Assembly (NCBI GenBank): GCA_014898425.1 | Contig: RCSZ01000006.1 | Location: 186,001 to 250,000 of the forward strand | From: Botryotinia globosa | Lineage: Eukaryota; Ascomycota; Leotiomycetes; Helotiales; Sclerotiniaceae | Direction: 5' to 3' | DNA length: 64,000 bases | Part shown: one piece after another, positions 22,446-34,691 of the stretch | Position numbering within the stretch: the first letter of the stretch is position 1 | How the letters are laid out: each line of letters opens with the position of its first letter | Notes under the pieces: model-generated | Database searches by the model: none | What the model saw: only the letters and a program-made list of their open reading frames with translations | Told to the model about the DNA's origin: nothing | Translations under genes and position numbers: made by a program

Positions 22446-23652
22446 CAATATCGCAGGGGTCAAAACCAGATCTTCGGTTCCAGACAGGGATTTGGTTGGC
22501 CTCGGAAAGGTCATCAGGAACCATAGCCACGCTGGTGATTTGGTGTGATATGTTGTCAGATCTGACCAATAATAAGATGATACGGGGTAGATTGGAAGAA
22601 TGAAGGTTCGAAGAAACTCGGCTAATAGATTTGCGGAATACTGTATATATCTACCTCCCTATACTAGACAAGACTCCAAACCTGCTTGCTACCACAAGCT
22701 ATGAATTGAAGACAACAACCCAGGCTTCCAAAACTTTACAGTCTAGACTCCTGTCCTAGGAAGAGGTGAATTTTCAAAGTTTTTGTAACACCACGGCTGG
22801 TCATCACAACTTGCCTCTTGCATCATCTAAATATCGAGGCTCTGCTCTTGACGCTGGTCACTTTTTATTAGAAAAGAAACAGTTTGTCACTGGGTTAATC
22901 TCCCAGGGCTTTGCAATCTACTTTTCTAGGACCGCACTAGCATATCCCTTGGATCGGCCATTGTCTGGAAATCCTCCTTCCGCCAGTCGCGGAGGATGTT
23001 TGTTTTTCACAAATTTCAGTTCACACCTCGCGGGTGGTCTGAGAAGTCTCTAGTGACAGCCCTCAATCCTGTATTTGCTTCTTCAGCAATGCAAAATGTC
23101 CAGTCTTAGACTTCTTGAATAGATTGAGGATCTCGAAGATTGCGTAGCGAGCCTAGACCTGAAAGTATATTGTTCTTTGAAGAACTGTGGATTATTATAT
23201 TAACCTTCACTTTGCACCGGTTTTTGGAAAAGATGACTCTTATAGAGAGATCAAATGCTCGAAATGACTTCGTCGTATGAGATTGGTTTGAAAGTTAAGA
23301 AGGTCCCTGAAGTGTAGACCATCAAGCTTGAGATACCGATAATTACCCGACATCAGCCATCACATCAAGCAACGCTGAAGGTCAACGTATAAAATCTCAT
23401 TGACCCTTGTAATCTCTTATCGATGCTATCAATAAGGCCAGCTTGGTATCTTTTTCAATGTTCTTTGTAAATCTAACACAATACATACAAATTAACGTTC
23501 CTGTCTTGAGCAATACATTGATTTGTTTTGCAATTCTATTCTTACTAGATATTCCCCAACTACATACGCATGGTTTCTTGTAGTTTGTATATTTCAAGTC
23601 GTGTAGAGAAAATATCCATCTAGCTCCTTGTGAGCGCATATCTGGCGCAAAG
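22446..23652. other. Intergenic between divergent genes
   Basis: 1.2 kb shared upstream region of the 91-aa gene and the Hsp40 gene. A 95-codon frame (22766-23053) and a 96-codon antisense frame (23397-23687) have no domain support. Confidence 0.4.
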
Positions 23653-25033
23653 ATGTGGCTACCTTTTACCTTTTTATTCTTGTGCATACTGCAATTGGCA
23701 GCTTGCGCAGAGGACTTCTACCAAGTATGTTCCTCTTCCGTAGCTTCTAGAAGCTTTGCGAGTGTGGAGATTGAGAGGGCAGAATAAAGGCTAATTGTGC
23801 AATAGCTTCTTGGTATAGACAAGCAAGCTTCAGAAAGAGATATCAAGCGCGCATATAGGACTTTAAGCAAGAAGTATCATCCGGATAAGAACCCGTATGT
23901 GTCACCTCTCGATTGAAGCTAGAATCACTACTAATGTGATACGCAGAGGAGACGAAACAGCCAAACAAAAGTTTGTTGAAATCGCTGAAGCTTACGAAGC
24001 GCTCTCCGTCCCAGAAACCCGCAAAATATACGATCAATATGGACACGAAGGACTAAAACAAAGACAACAAGGAGGACAAGGTGGAGGTCACCACGACCCA
24101 TTCGATATCTTTTCCAGATTCTTTGGTGGAGGCGGACATTTCGGCGGCGGCCATGGACAACGAAAAGGACCTGATATGGAAGTGCGAGTAGGAATACCCC
24201 TCCGCGATTTCTACAATGGACATACCACCGAATTTCAACTCGAGAAACAAATGATATGTGAGGAATGTGAAGGATCTGGATCTGCCGACGGTCAAGTCGA
24301 TACTTGTAACGTATGCCACGGCCACGGAGTCCAATTAAAGAAACATCAACTCGCGCCTGGAATCTTCCAACAAGTACAGGTAAAATGTGATCACTGTGAC
24401 GGAAAAGGACAAACAATCAAACACAAATGTCCCGTCTGTTCCGGTTCTCGCGTCATCCGCAAAGTCCAGACGCACTCACTATTTATCGAGCGCGGAGCCC
24501 CCAAGGGCCGAACAATAAACTATGAAAACGAAGCCGACGAATCTCCCGATTGGGTTGCCGGTGATCTTCACGTTACTTTAGTTGAGAAGGAAGCGAATCT
24601 CGAAGAAGACAATGAATTAAAAGTTGACGGGACATTCTTCCGTCGTAAGGGCGATAATCTTCATTGGCGCGAAATGCTCTCATTGAGAGAAGCATGGATG
24701 GGATCATGGACTAGAAATCTTACCCACTTAGACGGACACATCGTGCAACTTTCTCGCGAAAGGGGACAAACTGTTCAGCCGGGTCATGTAGAACATGTGA
24801 AAGGAGAAGGAATGCCAAAATGGCATGAAGACGGCGATAGTGTTTATCATGATACGCAATTCGGAGATTTGGTTGTGGAGTACACAGTCGTATTGCCGGA
24901 TCAGATGGATAAGGGTATGGAGAAGGATTTCTGGGCTCTGTGGGAAAAGTGGAGGAAGAAGAATGGAGTCGATTTGGCAAAAGACAGTGGAAGGCCCGAG
25001 ACGCCAGTTACGGGAGGAAAGGATGAACTATGA
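23653..25033 (+). CDS. scj1: ER-lumenal Hsp40 co-chaperone (Scj1-like DnaJ)
   Basis: Three exons: 23653-23724, 23806-23894 and 23947-25033 (introns 23725-23805 and 23895-23946), 415 aa. Exon 1 supplies the signal peptide [20 protein letters not shown]. The J domain follows with YHPDKNP (HPD triad) and [20 protein letters not shown]. Next come a Gly/Phe-rich linker ([20 protein letters not shown]) and a zinc-binding region with four CxxCxG-type repeats: [24 protein letters not shown] and CPVCSGSR. The client-binding C-terminal domains come last. The protein ends KDEL, an ER-retrieval signal. This is the type-I DnaJ partner of BiP/Kar2 in folding and ER-associated degradation. The small first exons are assigned from phase and homology. 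Confidence 0.95.
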
Positions 25034-25732
25034 TGCTTACATGTATGAACGGGGTAGAGAACAGCGAGTCGGAATTGGAGTTGAAGGAGTCCAGGTGGTC
25101 ATCAACAAAAGTGTCGGGAGTGGAAACTGATTGATTGAGTGAGTGATGCAATGTGAATGGAAATATGTATGAATAGCCCAGAGACACAGCAGCGAATTTT
25201 AGAAGTTATTTTTTTGATGTTAGATCAGTTGTTATCTTTTTATCATTCCATCACAACACATCATTTCCATGTTAAGAAGAAGGGGTAAAAGTTCGTGTAT
25301 CAGTCAAATATGCGCTCTCATCGATTCATTCATATTAAGAGGAGACCCACACACAAAATAAATACATGGGTAAGAGTACATGATAATAATGTCCAAGGAA
25401 AGATTAACGAAACCATTCAGCTCTTCTCATCATAATGTACGGTGACAGACATACAGCCAATCTGCCAACCTGCCTGCCTGTTTGTTGTCGATCAAAAGTA
25501 TGGAATGACTTCAGACTTCAAGGCAAAAAGATGCAGAAAAAAGTAAGAAATAGGGGTAAAAAGTAGAAAGGGGTATCGTTCATATCCGATCTCATCATAT
25601 CCAGACCCGCCTTCTCATTATTACTTCCTCCTGTTTTCCATTTCGCAAGTCCAACGACATCTCACTTCTCTTTAAATCGATAATCACGAGCAAATCGCAT
25701 GAAAACTCATAGTAGAGCTAAGCGCGCAGAAA
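25034..25732. other. 3' intergenic between convergent genes
   Basis: About 700 bp containing both 3' UTRs. No independent gene seen. Confidence 0.45.
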
Positions 25733-26530
25733 TCAGATGCGCGATGGATCGGCACGCGATCGATACCACCTCTTGCGGGCACCACCGAGACCATTGCTTT
25801 GTTGACCATTGGCCGGTTGGTCGGTGACGATTGTGTGGCGATTGCGGTGGTGGATGTATGTTCCCTTTGTGATGATGTGTTACTATTGGGGTAGAGGGGA
25901 GAGATAGGTTTATGGGGTGTGTGGCTGGGACTGTTGAATGAAGGGGGGTAAAACGGGGGAAGGGAAAGGTACGTGGGGAAGAGAGAGGAGAGAACGTACG
26001 AGGAGAAAAGAACCGAGGAAGAACAATGAAGCCAGGAATGTAAAAGCGACATCTGATTTCCATCTCGCACAAGCGGAAGAACCGAAGACGCCGTACCAGT
26101 TGAATATACTGCCGCAGTCGAGGGGCGTGATGAACTACATTTATCCGTTGTGATTAGTTATGTGCGCTATACATATTTCATGTCGTCGTGAGGAATGGGA
26201 TTGGGATGGGGTAGGGAGGTAAGAGGAAGGATCGAAATGAGGGAAGATATAACATACATCCACAAGTAAACCAAAAGCAATCATATACATAACAAACATC
26301 AAGAAGTCAATCGGCCAATGAATGAAGTTCCAAGTGAACGGCAACATGAAGAACAAGGAGAAGAATAGACCTAAAGCAGCAACAGCATCGGTGTAGATGA
26401 ATCGTTTCTTAGACCATGATGGTTCAGCTCTAGCCGAGTGAAGATGTGAACTAGTAAGACCGACGACGATGGTACTGAAAGCAAATTGGCCGATGCGAAG
26501 GACCAAGGCTAAGATATCGGTCCCGTGCAT
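25733..26530 (-). CDS. MARVEL-domain membrane protein
   Basis: Three exons: 26530-26258, 26134-26000 and 25864-25733 (introns 26135-26257 and 25865-25999), 179 aa. All are phase 0 and sum to 540 nt. Four hydrophobic segments are visible: LALVLRIGQFAFSTIVVGLT, AVAALGLFFSLFFMLPFTWN, FLMFVMYMIAFGLLVDFITP and VAFTFLASLFFLGSFLLGTY. Between the third and fourth is DCGSIFNWYGVFGSSACARW, the conserved two-Cys extracellular loop of fungal MARVEL proteins. The C-terminus is basic (GGARKRWYRSRADPSRI). MARVEL proteins sit at the plasma membrane or eisosomes and help organise lipid domains. The third exon acceptor (AAAG before GGAACATACATC) was chosen because nearer acceptors give immediate stops. Confidence 0.85.
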
Positions 26531-28103
26531 TTTTCAAATGTTTGGGGTCCTTTTCTTCGTATTTGTGTATCTATTGATAGTTGAGGTGAGTTATTGTGAT
26601 GAAAAGCCGCTTGACTGTGGGATTGAAGAAGGAGAAAGGAAGTGAGGGGATGATATAATGTCTAGATTTCTATCTCCGCACACATCACACCACTTTGACA
26701 GCCAGAAGCAAAGAAAACCAGGTCAACTCACTCGTAACATGCAGCCGACCGAGACGCACTTACGCCATCGCCATAGTTTTTGCCCAATCCCTTCTTTATT
26801 TTCAAGGATTTCCTTGAAGCCCGGATTAAGTTCTCCGCTCTGCATGCCACTTTTATATGCGCTGGAACTCGTGAGTCTTATGTGAACGCAGAAGTAATAT
26901 ATACATATTTGAAACCAAGGAACTAGAAATTTGATGGCTATAGTTGAAGTACCGATCCATTAGCAATAGTGTTTAAAGTACCGAAAGAGTATACACGGGT
27001 ATCTGCGGGAGATTTTCCTGGAAATGCGGTTATGGCTTGTTAAAAAAGGTACATAAGATGAAACGGCACGGGTATTCTGCTCCGGATGCTACTTTATGTG
27101 ATTTCCATGTAGGAAATCGAAATAAGGTAGGTATATTTGACAACGCACGATGATCAGTGTATATGCCAGAAAGGCTTATTCGTTGTTTGGATACATTGAT
27201 AGTTCCGTAAGCCAAGAAATATCCTGGAAATGTATTGGTGATGACTATTTAATCACATACAGTCCAAATCTGGAAACTTGATAGTGTGGAAATACCCCAT
27301 CCATTATGTAGAATTCGAAGAACGGTGGAGGAGACGACATGTGATGTACGAGAAGCGAGAAGATGAAAAATTCAGCCACCAAGCAGGAAATGAACTCCAT
27401 ACATCGTGTATTAATTCTATCGATCTTTAAGTTCAATGACCAAATGATCTCTCAGGCCTCAAATATCTACTCAATTCCTCGAAATGGCATTTCAAATATG
27501 GCAGAAAGTTGTTGAGAAGTTGGCGGTATTGCATGATCGTGGTTAATCAGGTCTCGTCCAGTAGAACGAGTTTGCTTGACGTGTGGCTGCAGTTGTGGCT
27601 GATCATTACCGAAAAATGCTTTCTTTGTGCAATCCATGGATAGGTAGGTAGATATTGACTGATTGATAGTGTGGATAATAATCCGTCATTGAAAAATGCG
27701 GAAAGTTTCACTGAGCTGGAGTATGAAGATATGTGGCGCATTAGATGTCTTTGTTCTCCAGCTCCGATCAAATGCGCCAGGCGAGGTGGATTGAGCAGCT
27801 GAGACCCTTTCAGTGGATATTGATGGACGAGAAGTACCAAATTGTTGTTTGTCTATTGAGAAGAGTTCCGACGAAGTGTATGTATTGACTCAAAGTTTCA
27901 CAAATTTCTTGCGTATTGTAATGTTAGTTTTGTCGTGGAAATCAATGTGCATGGTCGACTCCTGGTCCATTCACCGTTCTCGCTTCTGATGAATCAGCAG
28001 CTTGCAGCAACCTCTACTACATTAACAGTCTTGAATAGGAACGCCAATTCAACCAAAGTTTTCCAAGGTTGTTTGTTCTGTTTGTATGTCAATTAGATTC
28101 ACA
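26531..28103. other. 1.6-kb intergenic region
   Basis: Divergent promoter space between the MARVEL and aquaporin genes. Frames of 60-97 codons are scattered on both strands without domains. No repeats noted. Confidence 0.4.
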
Positions 28104-29323
28104 ATGGGTGCTCCAGGAAACTTCAAAATTACCCTTCCGATTTCCGAGGAATCGGAAAGTCCTCTAAACGCAGAAATTCAATTAATTCCTGCATCATGTG
28201 CGCAATTTCCGGGATCCTTTGCTCCAGATTTAAGGAAAGATAATCGAAAAGTATCGAAAAGTAGTGGATTCAGTGATCGGATTGGTAATTTCCTCATCGA
28301 TGGATGGAGTGATGTAACGGTTTGGAAAAGTGCTGTATGTCGCTCCCATGAATTTTTCCTTGACCTACCACTGACTCTCCTTTCCATAGTTCATAGAATT
28401 CGTAGGAACAACATGCCTATGCTATCTGTCTGCCTTTATCAGTATTGCAATTCGAAATTCTGACACTACACAAATTGCGGCGTATGTTGGCGTTACCAAT
28501 ATTTTTCTTTTGACACTATTCATTTGTGCACTCGCGCCAGCTTCTGGTGGTCATATGAATCCAATCATCACTTTTGCGACGGTCATCACTGGACTTACCG
28601 GATTTCCAAGAGGAATGTTGTACATGATAGGACAGACCATCGGAGCAGCACTTGCGGGTGGTTTGATCAGAGGAAGCTTAGGAGAGCAGAGAACTTTGAT
28701 GTGAGTTGACTCCCATTTTCAAGATTCGAGACACAAGACAACAAGTAGTGATGGACTTGCAAAGGGTTGTCAGGGTTAAGAAGCTCTTCTATAAAAATGG
28801 GCGTTTAGTAGTAAGTTAACTTACGAAAGATACAATGGGGGAGGATGTTTCCTTGAAACAGCAAACGTCAGCGAAGGACAGGCTTACCTGATCGAGGCAA
28901 TTTTGACATGTATCATGCTGTAAGTCTCAGAATCTTCTTGTCTCGCCTTGATCTGACAACATAGGATTTTATCATTTGGTACTGCTCTTGATCCCCGACA
29001 GGCGCAACTCTTTGGGCCACGCCTAGGTCCATCCATGGTTGGTTGTACATTAGGCCTTGTATCATTTTCTAGTATTAATCTTGCACCTGGATACCCGGGA
29101 GCGGGATTGAATCCAGCGAGATGCTTTGCCTTTGCAGTTGCGAGAGGCAACTTCGCTTGTGAGTGGGACTTCCTCCCTAAGCTAAAGCCGCTGCTAATAT
29201 AAACCTCAAGATCAATGGATTTGGTGGTTCGGTCCGGTCACTGGAGCTATCATCCAAAGCTCAGTCTATCATTTTGCCCCACCATATCATAGGGAAAGGG
29301 TAGACAGAAAGCATTCAACATGA
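28104..29323 (+). CDS. Aquaporin / MIP-family channel
   Basis: Five exons: 28104-28334, 28390-28700, 28812-28919, 28965-29158 and 29211-29323, 318 aa. The frame is kept through four introns. A polar N-terminal tail of about 75 aa precedes the six-helix core. The first pore box reads SGGHMNPIITF (NPI, where NPA is usual); the second reads GAGLNPARCFAFAVARGNFA (canonical NPA followed by Arg). Residues near the second box include YPGAGLNPAR and QWIWWFGPVTGAII. The changed first box is still compatible with a pore in some fungal MIPs, but substrate selectivity (water or small neutral solutes) cannot be told. Membrane location is expected. Confidence 0.88.
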
Positions 29324-29841
29324 TATAGAGAATCTGAGAATATCTTCTTTGATAAACTGTATTTGGATGAAGGTGCCCACTTTGAAAGTTGATTGACGAA
29401 GTTTTCTACAGGAATCAGAAATAGAACTCAAATCAGGAAACTCGTGAAAAGGTAAGGTTAGCTGTGAAAAAAATGAGTACTCATAGAATGGCAAGACTTG
29501 GAGGAACAAGAAATGATTTGAATGAAGAGCATTGAGGACGATGATGATGAGACGATTATACTCAAATCATACCAGAGTTTGAACAACAAGATTTTAAATA
29601 TTTGCAGAAGTATCCGTGAAACTAGAAGTTGAATCACAAGGATGAGGGGAAGGAAGATATAACATATCCCACTCATACCGAAATATACCCGTAACATTCT
29701 CAAATTTACCACCAAATTTATCGGCCAATTAAACAATGGACGATACCAATGCGGCGACCATCCGACAACTAAAATCAATCATCATCATAGATAAATATCT
29801 CCTCAAGTAACAATTCGCCATTGTGCCACATCACCGCGACA
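29324..29841. other. Intergenic, about 0.5 kb
   Basis: 3' region of the aquaporin gene and promoter of the next gene. Small antisense frames (29315-29509, 29458-29778) are not supported. Confidence 0.4.
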
Positions 29842-30852
29842 ATGGCCTCCAAAATAACACCCTTCGTTTTCCGGTCAGCATTCAGACCAGCAAGGATAGC
29901 TTCAAGATCACAATGTCGGTCATTTGTTGCTGGTAGCAGATTATCCAGCGATTCTCTCATGGTTGTATGTCTTCCTCATAGAGCTCCGATTGTACCGTCT
30001 AGCTACTGACATGAAGTCCCACAGCATCGCGACACACCCGACAATAATGCCTCTATTCCTTTCAAATTCACACCTCAAAATGAGAAGATCATCGAAGAGA
30101 TCCTCAAGAAATACCCCCCACAATACAAAAAGGCAGCTGTTATGCCGATTCTCGATCTTGGACAACGTCAACATGGATTTACTAGTTTGAGTGTTATGAA
30201 CGAAGTTGCTAGATTATTGGAAATGCCTCCTATGAGAGTTTATGAAGTGGCTACCTTTTATACTATGTATAACAGAACTCCAGTGGGCAAATTCCATGTC
30301 CAAGCTTGTACTACGGTATGTTTTCTCCAAGTTGGCGGAGGATTTCCGCCTTCTTAACAAGTACTAATGTGATTTTCCGATAAATAGACTCCTTGTCAAT
30401 TAGGTGGATGTGGAAGCGATGCAATTGTCAAGGCAATCGAAGGGCACCTTGGTATCAAGCCTGGCCACACCACCAAGGACGGATTATTTACCTTTGTCGA
30501 AGTCGAATGTCTGGGCGCATGTGTAAATGCCCCAATGGTTCAAATCAACGACGATTTCTACGAAGACTTGACACCCGAGTCGACTGTCACATTGCTCAAG
30601 GCACTTCAATCCAGCGCCTCGGAAATTGCCAATTCGGAAGCTGGAAAAGGTGCCATTACAGGCGAAGATGGCAATGTCAAGTCTGGATCTAAGGTTGGAG
30701 AGGACGCAGGAAGAATTCATAATAAGGGAGGTGTTAAGGTACCAAGTCCAGGACCAATGAGTGGAAGGAAGACTTGTGAGAATATCAAGGGTTTGACGAA
30801 TTTGACGAGTGAGCCATGGAGTAAGGAGGTTTTCAAGCCAGAATGGCAATAG
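29842..30852 (+). CDS. nuo-24: NADH:ubiquinone oxidoreductase 24-kDa subunit (complex I)
   Basis: Three exons: 29842-29964, 30025-30315 and 30388-30852 (introns 29965-30024 and 30316-30387), 292 aa. All junctions are phase 0. The N-terminus is Arg/Ser-rich without acids ([20 protein letters not shown]), a mitochondrial targeting peptide. The core has [20 protein letters not shown] and [13 protein letters not shown]. The four cysteines binding the N1a [2Fe-2S] cluster are in [14 protein letters not shown] (two of them) and [11 protein letters not shown] (two). This is the NDUFV2/NuoE subunit, which sits in the matrix arm next to the NADH-oxidising 51-kDa subunit. The C-terminal extension after the thioredoxin-like fold is Gly/Lys-rich and includes [20 protein letters not shown], typical of fungal orthologues. 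Confidence 0.96.
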
Positions 30853-32940
30853 GTTTTGCACTTTGGGCATTTGTGGTGGAGCGTGGGTTGAAAATAGAGG
30901 ATACAGTTTTCAGATCAGGATTCGTATGTATATATCCTTGTATCATCAAATTTTTGCATTGATATGATTTTCTGTGATCGCCAGTGATGAAAGACAAGCT
31001 TCTAACAATTCTTATATTTATCCAAGACGTTCGACATAATTTCCACGAAAAAAATGGACTTTCTTCCTTCAACCATCACCAGTCCAAGAATTTCCATCTT
31101 TTATTCCCAGGCCTTTATCTATCCACTGGCATGCCCCTCGTTCCCTTCGATAGCCCTGCTTTCTTCCATTGCTGGTGATCAATCTTACTCCTTCTCCTCC
31201 CACTTCCATCATTCTTACTTCTGGCATAGTCTCCTTGCTGTTTTCTCCTCAAGATTTCTAACTGCTAGAACAATCATGCATGATAAATCTCAATATATTG
31301 TTACAACAGAAGAGTACATTGTGAAGATCAAGATGAGAGTGATGGGCGAGCATGAGATGGGATAGCTGTTGAGTGGGTGTCTGGGAAGGGATGGTGATAC
31401 CATGAATCTGTAGAATAGGTAGTTTGTATTATGTATTATATGTTTCTGGGCTACAGTGTCGAAATTTATTTGTCACCTGAGTAATGTTGGAGGTTCGTGG
31501 CTTGATTGATACACATCATTGCTAGCTAGCCCATGATTGATTCGCGACTGGTTTACGTAGTGCCTTTTAAATTGCGTAGACCAGCGAGAGGAGGTCGGTT
31601 CTCCCAGGGTCAATAAAGCTGAGATGGACAGAAAAGTAAGGAGTGGAACGAAAGGCCTCCGAGAGGGAAATTTTTGCCGACAAGAAAGTTCAGTGAAAGA
31701 GTGTCGATATCTTGAAATGAAGAAGAGAGTGATTGATGATTGAGAAAGTACCAGAGCTGAACGAAGGCTTTGAAGGATAGATGCTGAGTCAATGGACGAT
31801 GGGAAAATGGAAGAAAACGTGATAGGAATATTGAAGTCGGAAAGATATGATCAGTACCATATATACAGCAATAATGATGGTAAAACAAAATGAGTACTAA
31901 GAAATCGGAACTTCTTCCTGAGAATAATCTTACCGTGGGCGTGCTCGGCCGCAGCTCGACCGCAGCAGACATGGTGTCTATTTCACACTTGAATGAATGA
32001 ATACCACAGACGACCAGATGTGCATGGTACTTACGAATCCTTGCATTAACTATCCGACACCTTCCATATTAGAACTCGCTGAAGTATTGTCTGACATGTC
32101 AATATAATCTACGGTATCAACCTAGCTGACATATCCTAGATATCTAGAAATCCCTCATAGATCACCAACAATTCTAATTCCATAGGATTCCATACCATCA
32201 GTAATTCCACAAATGATAACCAAGAGATTGATGTCGGGTGTAGCAAGCGGATAGAGCCACAAACACCCAACACTTCTCACACGTTGTTGTTATTTTTCCC
32301 GCATATGGGAGCACTTTGTGGAATTTGTGTGAAAATCGATGAAGCGACGATGAGAAGATTTTAGATATCGGGAGGCCCCGAACTCTGTATCTTACCGCAG
32401 AAACAATAGGAAATATGTAGCACAAGTACATTGAGCGGAGAAAATGATTCAAAGATCCATCAGAGGTCCCCTAGGAGAGTGATAACCTCGCAATTCTGTG
32501 CTGAACGCTTGTTCTGAAGTCTGGAAACGCGGTGGGACCGAAACCCTCAAGAAAATACATTCTCAGATATATCAAGATACTTCTTATACATTCGAGGGTG
32601 TTTCATAGCATCTTGCGGGACAAGGTCGGACATTAATGCAACGTACTGTCTTTGAGATTTATGGATATAAAAACAAAGTTGGATGTCGTTGTCAAAGGGG
32701 TGGATTTGTGAAGGTGGGACTAAGGTTATCACATCGGATCTAGACACCTCGACTGACCAATCAAGCATCCACTCTTCGACATCACACATCCTTCATCTGC
32801 ACTGTTCCCACCTACCCCATGAAGCTAACGAGTGTTTGGACAATATAAAAAAGCTGAAGTTCCCACTCACCGATTTCCTCGTATTTTTGCCCATTATTTT
32901 TGCTTTGCCCCACTTCCCTTTCTTTCTTTTCCTGCTCACG
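30853..32940. other. 2.1-kb intergenic region
   Basis: No confident gene. On the minus strand a possible first exon begins at 31972 (MSAAVELRPSTPT, good start context, GTAAGA donor), and short open segments lie near 31390-31130, but I could not build a consistent spliced product. The plus-strand 103-codon frame 31054-31365 is pyrimidine-rich and probably chance. Confidence 0.35.
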
Positions 32941-33847
32941 ATGAATACCAAGGAATATATCATAGATGTGCTTCAACACCTTTACTCCCCTGCTCAGTTC
33001 ATGTTTGCCTCTGTTACATTTCTACCTGGCACCATTATTTCCCTTCTCACCTCTTCCAATATCGCTACTTTAAGTTCTGTCGACAAGTTCAAAGATGCAT
33101 GGTTTGCACGGTTCTGGGCCGTTTATGGGCCTCGTGTTAGAGAGTCTGCAAGTATAAATGCAGAGCCTATGATTAAAGCTGCTAGAGGTGTTGTACTAGA
33201 TATTGGTCCCGGTAGTGGTGAGGTATGTTCGTTTGATATCGTGATGTTGATAAAAGGAAGGTGGAGGTAACTGTGTCGGTGGCTAACATATGCTAGTGGC
33301 TACATGTTTTTGATAAATCAAAGGTCACAAAGATTTATGGTGTAGAACCAAATCGTGATCAGTATGAAGCTTTGAGACGGAGAGTTAAGGAGGCAGGTCT
33401 CACTGATATCTATGAGATTGTCGAGTGTGGAGTTGAGGGGTTGACGAAATGGGGCATCGAAGATGACAGTGTGGACTCTGTCGTTACCATTTTGTGTTTG
33501 TGTAGTGTTGGACAACCCGAGGAGATGATTAAGGATTTGTATAAGAAGTTGAGAGAGGGGGGTATCTGGGCAGTTTATGAACATGTGATCAAGGATCAGG
33601 GACATTGGACTGCAAAGTATCAATGTAAGTTCCAATCTACGGGAACGAGCCGAGCAAAACTAATTTACACTTATTAGCTTTGCTCAATATCGCTTGGCCT
33701 CATTTATTTGGCGATTGTTCCCTCACAAGGGATACGGAGAAGTCTTTGAGAGGAGTTGGAAAATGGAGTAAGGTTGATTTGACGCAACCTGTTACGGAGG
33801 CTCCTTATGCTATCATTCCACATATTATGGGGACGCTGGAGAAGTGA
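32941..33847 (+). CDS. Class I SAM-dependent methyltransferase (METTL7-like)
   Basis: Three exons: 32941-33222, 33297-33624 and 33678-33847 (introns 33223-33296 and 33625-33677), 259 aa. The frame is open further upstream, but the ATG at 32941 begins a hydrophobic N-terminal segment (about residues 19-42, with FMFASVTFLPGTIISLLTSS), which may be a membrane anchor. Motif I is VVLDIGPGSGEW, the acidic SAM-ribose contact is IYGVEPNRDQY, and motif IV is near SVVTILCLCSVGQP. It ends with LREGGIWAVYEHVIKDQGHW and TEAPYAIIPHIMGTLEK. This order is that of METTL7/thiol-methyltransferase-like proteins of membranes or lipid droplets. The substrate is unknown. No biosynthetic partner is adjacent. Confidence 0.88.
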
Positions 33848-34691
33848 TTATCATGCTTCCAAGTATACTCCACGAGGGAGCCCCTGTGAGGATTGAAATC
33901 TATGGCCATCTTCTTTAGGGGGCATAGACGAGGGATGTATGCAAACCTATGAGGGAGATTGTGACAATTAAGAGGAATCACCAAATGCGGAATCACTGCT
34001 TAGTTGATCCGAGGTTGCAAAGCTTATATTGAGGGAAGAGGAGTTGATCTTATGTTGTCATTGTGTTGGATGTCTAAGCTCTTTTGGAAACTCCTTTTCA
34101 TTGTTTTTACCACAATTCTTTAAACACAGTGGAGCAGTCCACATTTCATGGAGATATCGAGAATGACCACAGCAATCACAATCATCAATATTCGAAAAAT
34201 AACCCATGCTGCTGTTCTTGAGTTAGTTATTGGCTCCAAGCACAAAATCGAGAGTCATGAAATTCATCGTTGGACTTCGATGCCGAAATCTTATATATTT
34301 CATTTGCGCATCCGAATAGATGTTTTGAGACCTTTTTAGACTGACATAAATTGAAATTTGAGGAAGCTGATACAATATACTCTCCAGTCCCTTCGAAAAG
34401 AAACAGAAATATGACTTCATACGAAAGATGATGAAAATATCAAATCCATTTGTAATATACTTGTGAACCGACACCCTGTTGAAATTCTTGAGTCGAGGTT
34501 AAAAATATAATCGGCCTGAGGCATCCACAAATTCCACGAACTTTGAGCTCTCATCACACAACTTCTTCATTATTTACTTATAATTTTTTGACCAAATTGA
34601 ATCTATATTTCCTCGTAAATTTACGAGCGCCATACCAGATGCCTCTGCTTCTAATCATCCATCGAACATTACACCCATACCATAGACCTTG
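33848..34691. other. Intergenic, about 0.8 kb
   Basis: 3' UTR of the methyltransferase gene and promoter of the TFIIIC subunit gene. A 62-codon plus frame and 83-codon minus frame in 34148-34474 lack support. Confidence 0.4.

Noticed and set aside
22766..23053. 95-codon plus-strand frame
   Set aside because: No start context, domain or conserved composition; in shared promoter region.
24053..24416. Antisense frames over the Hsp40 gene
   Set aside because: Shadows of the zinc-finger and G/F coding region.
31610..31972. Minus-strand frame with good start MSAAVELRPSTPT
   Set aside because: After the first 13 codons a GTAAGA donor appears, but no coherent downstream exons could be joined.
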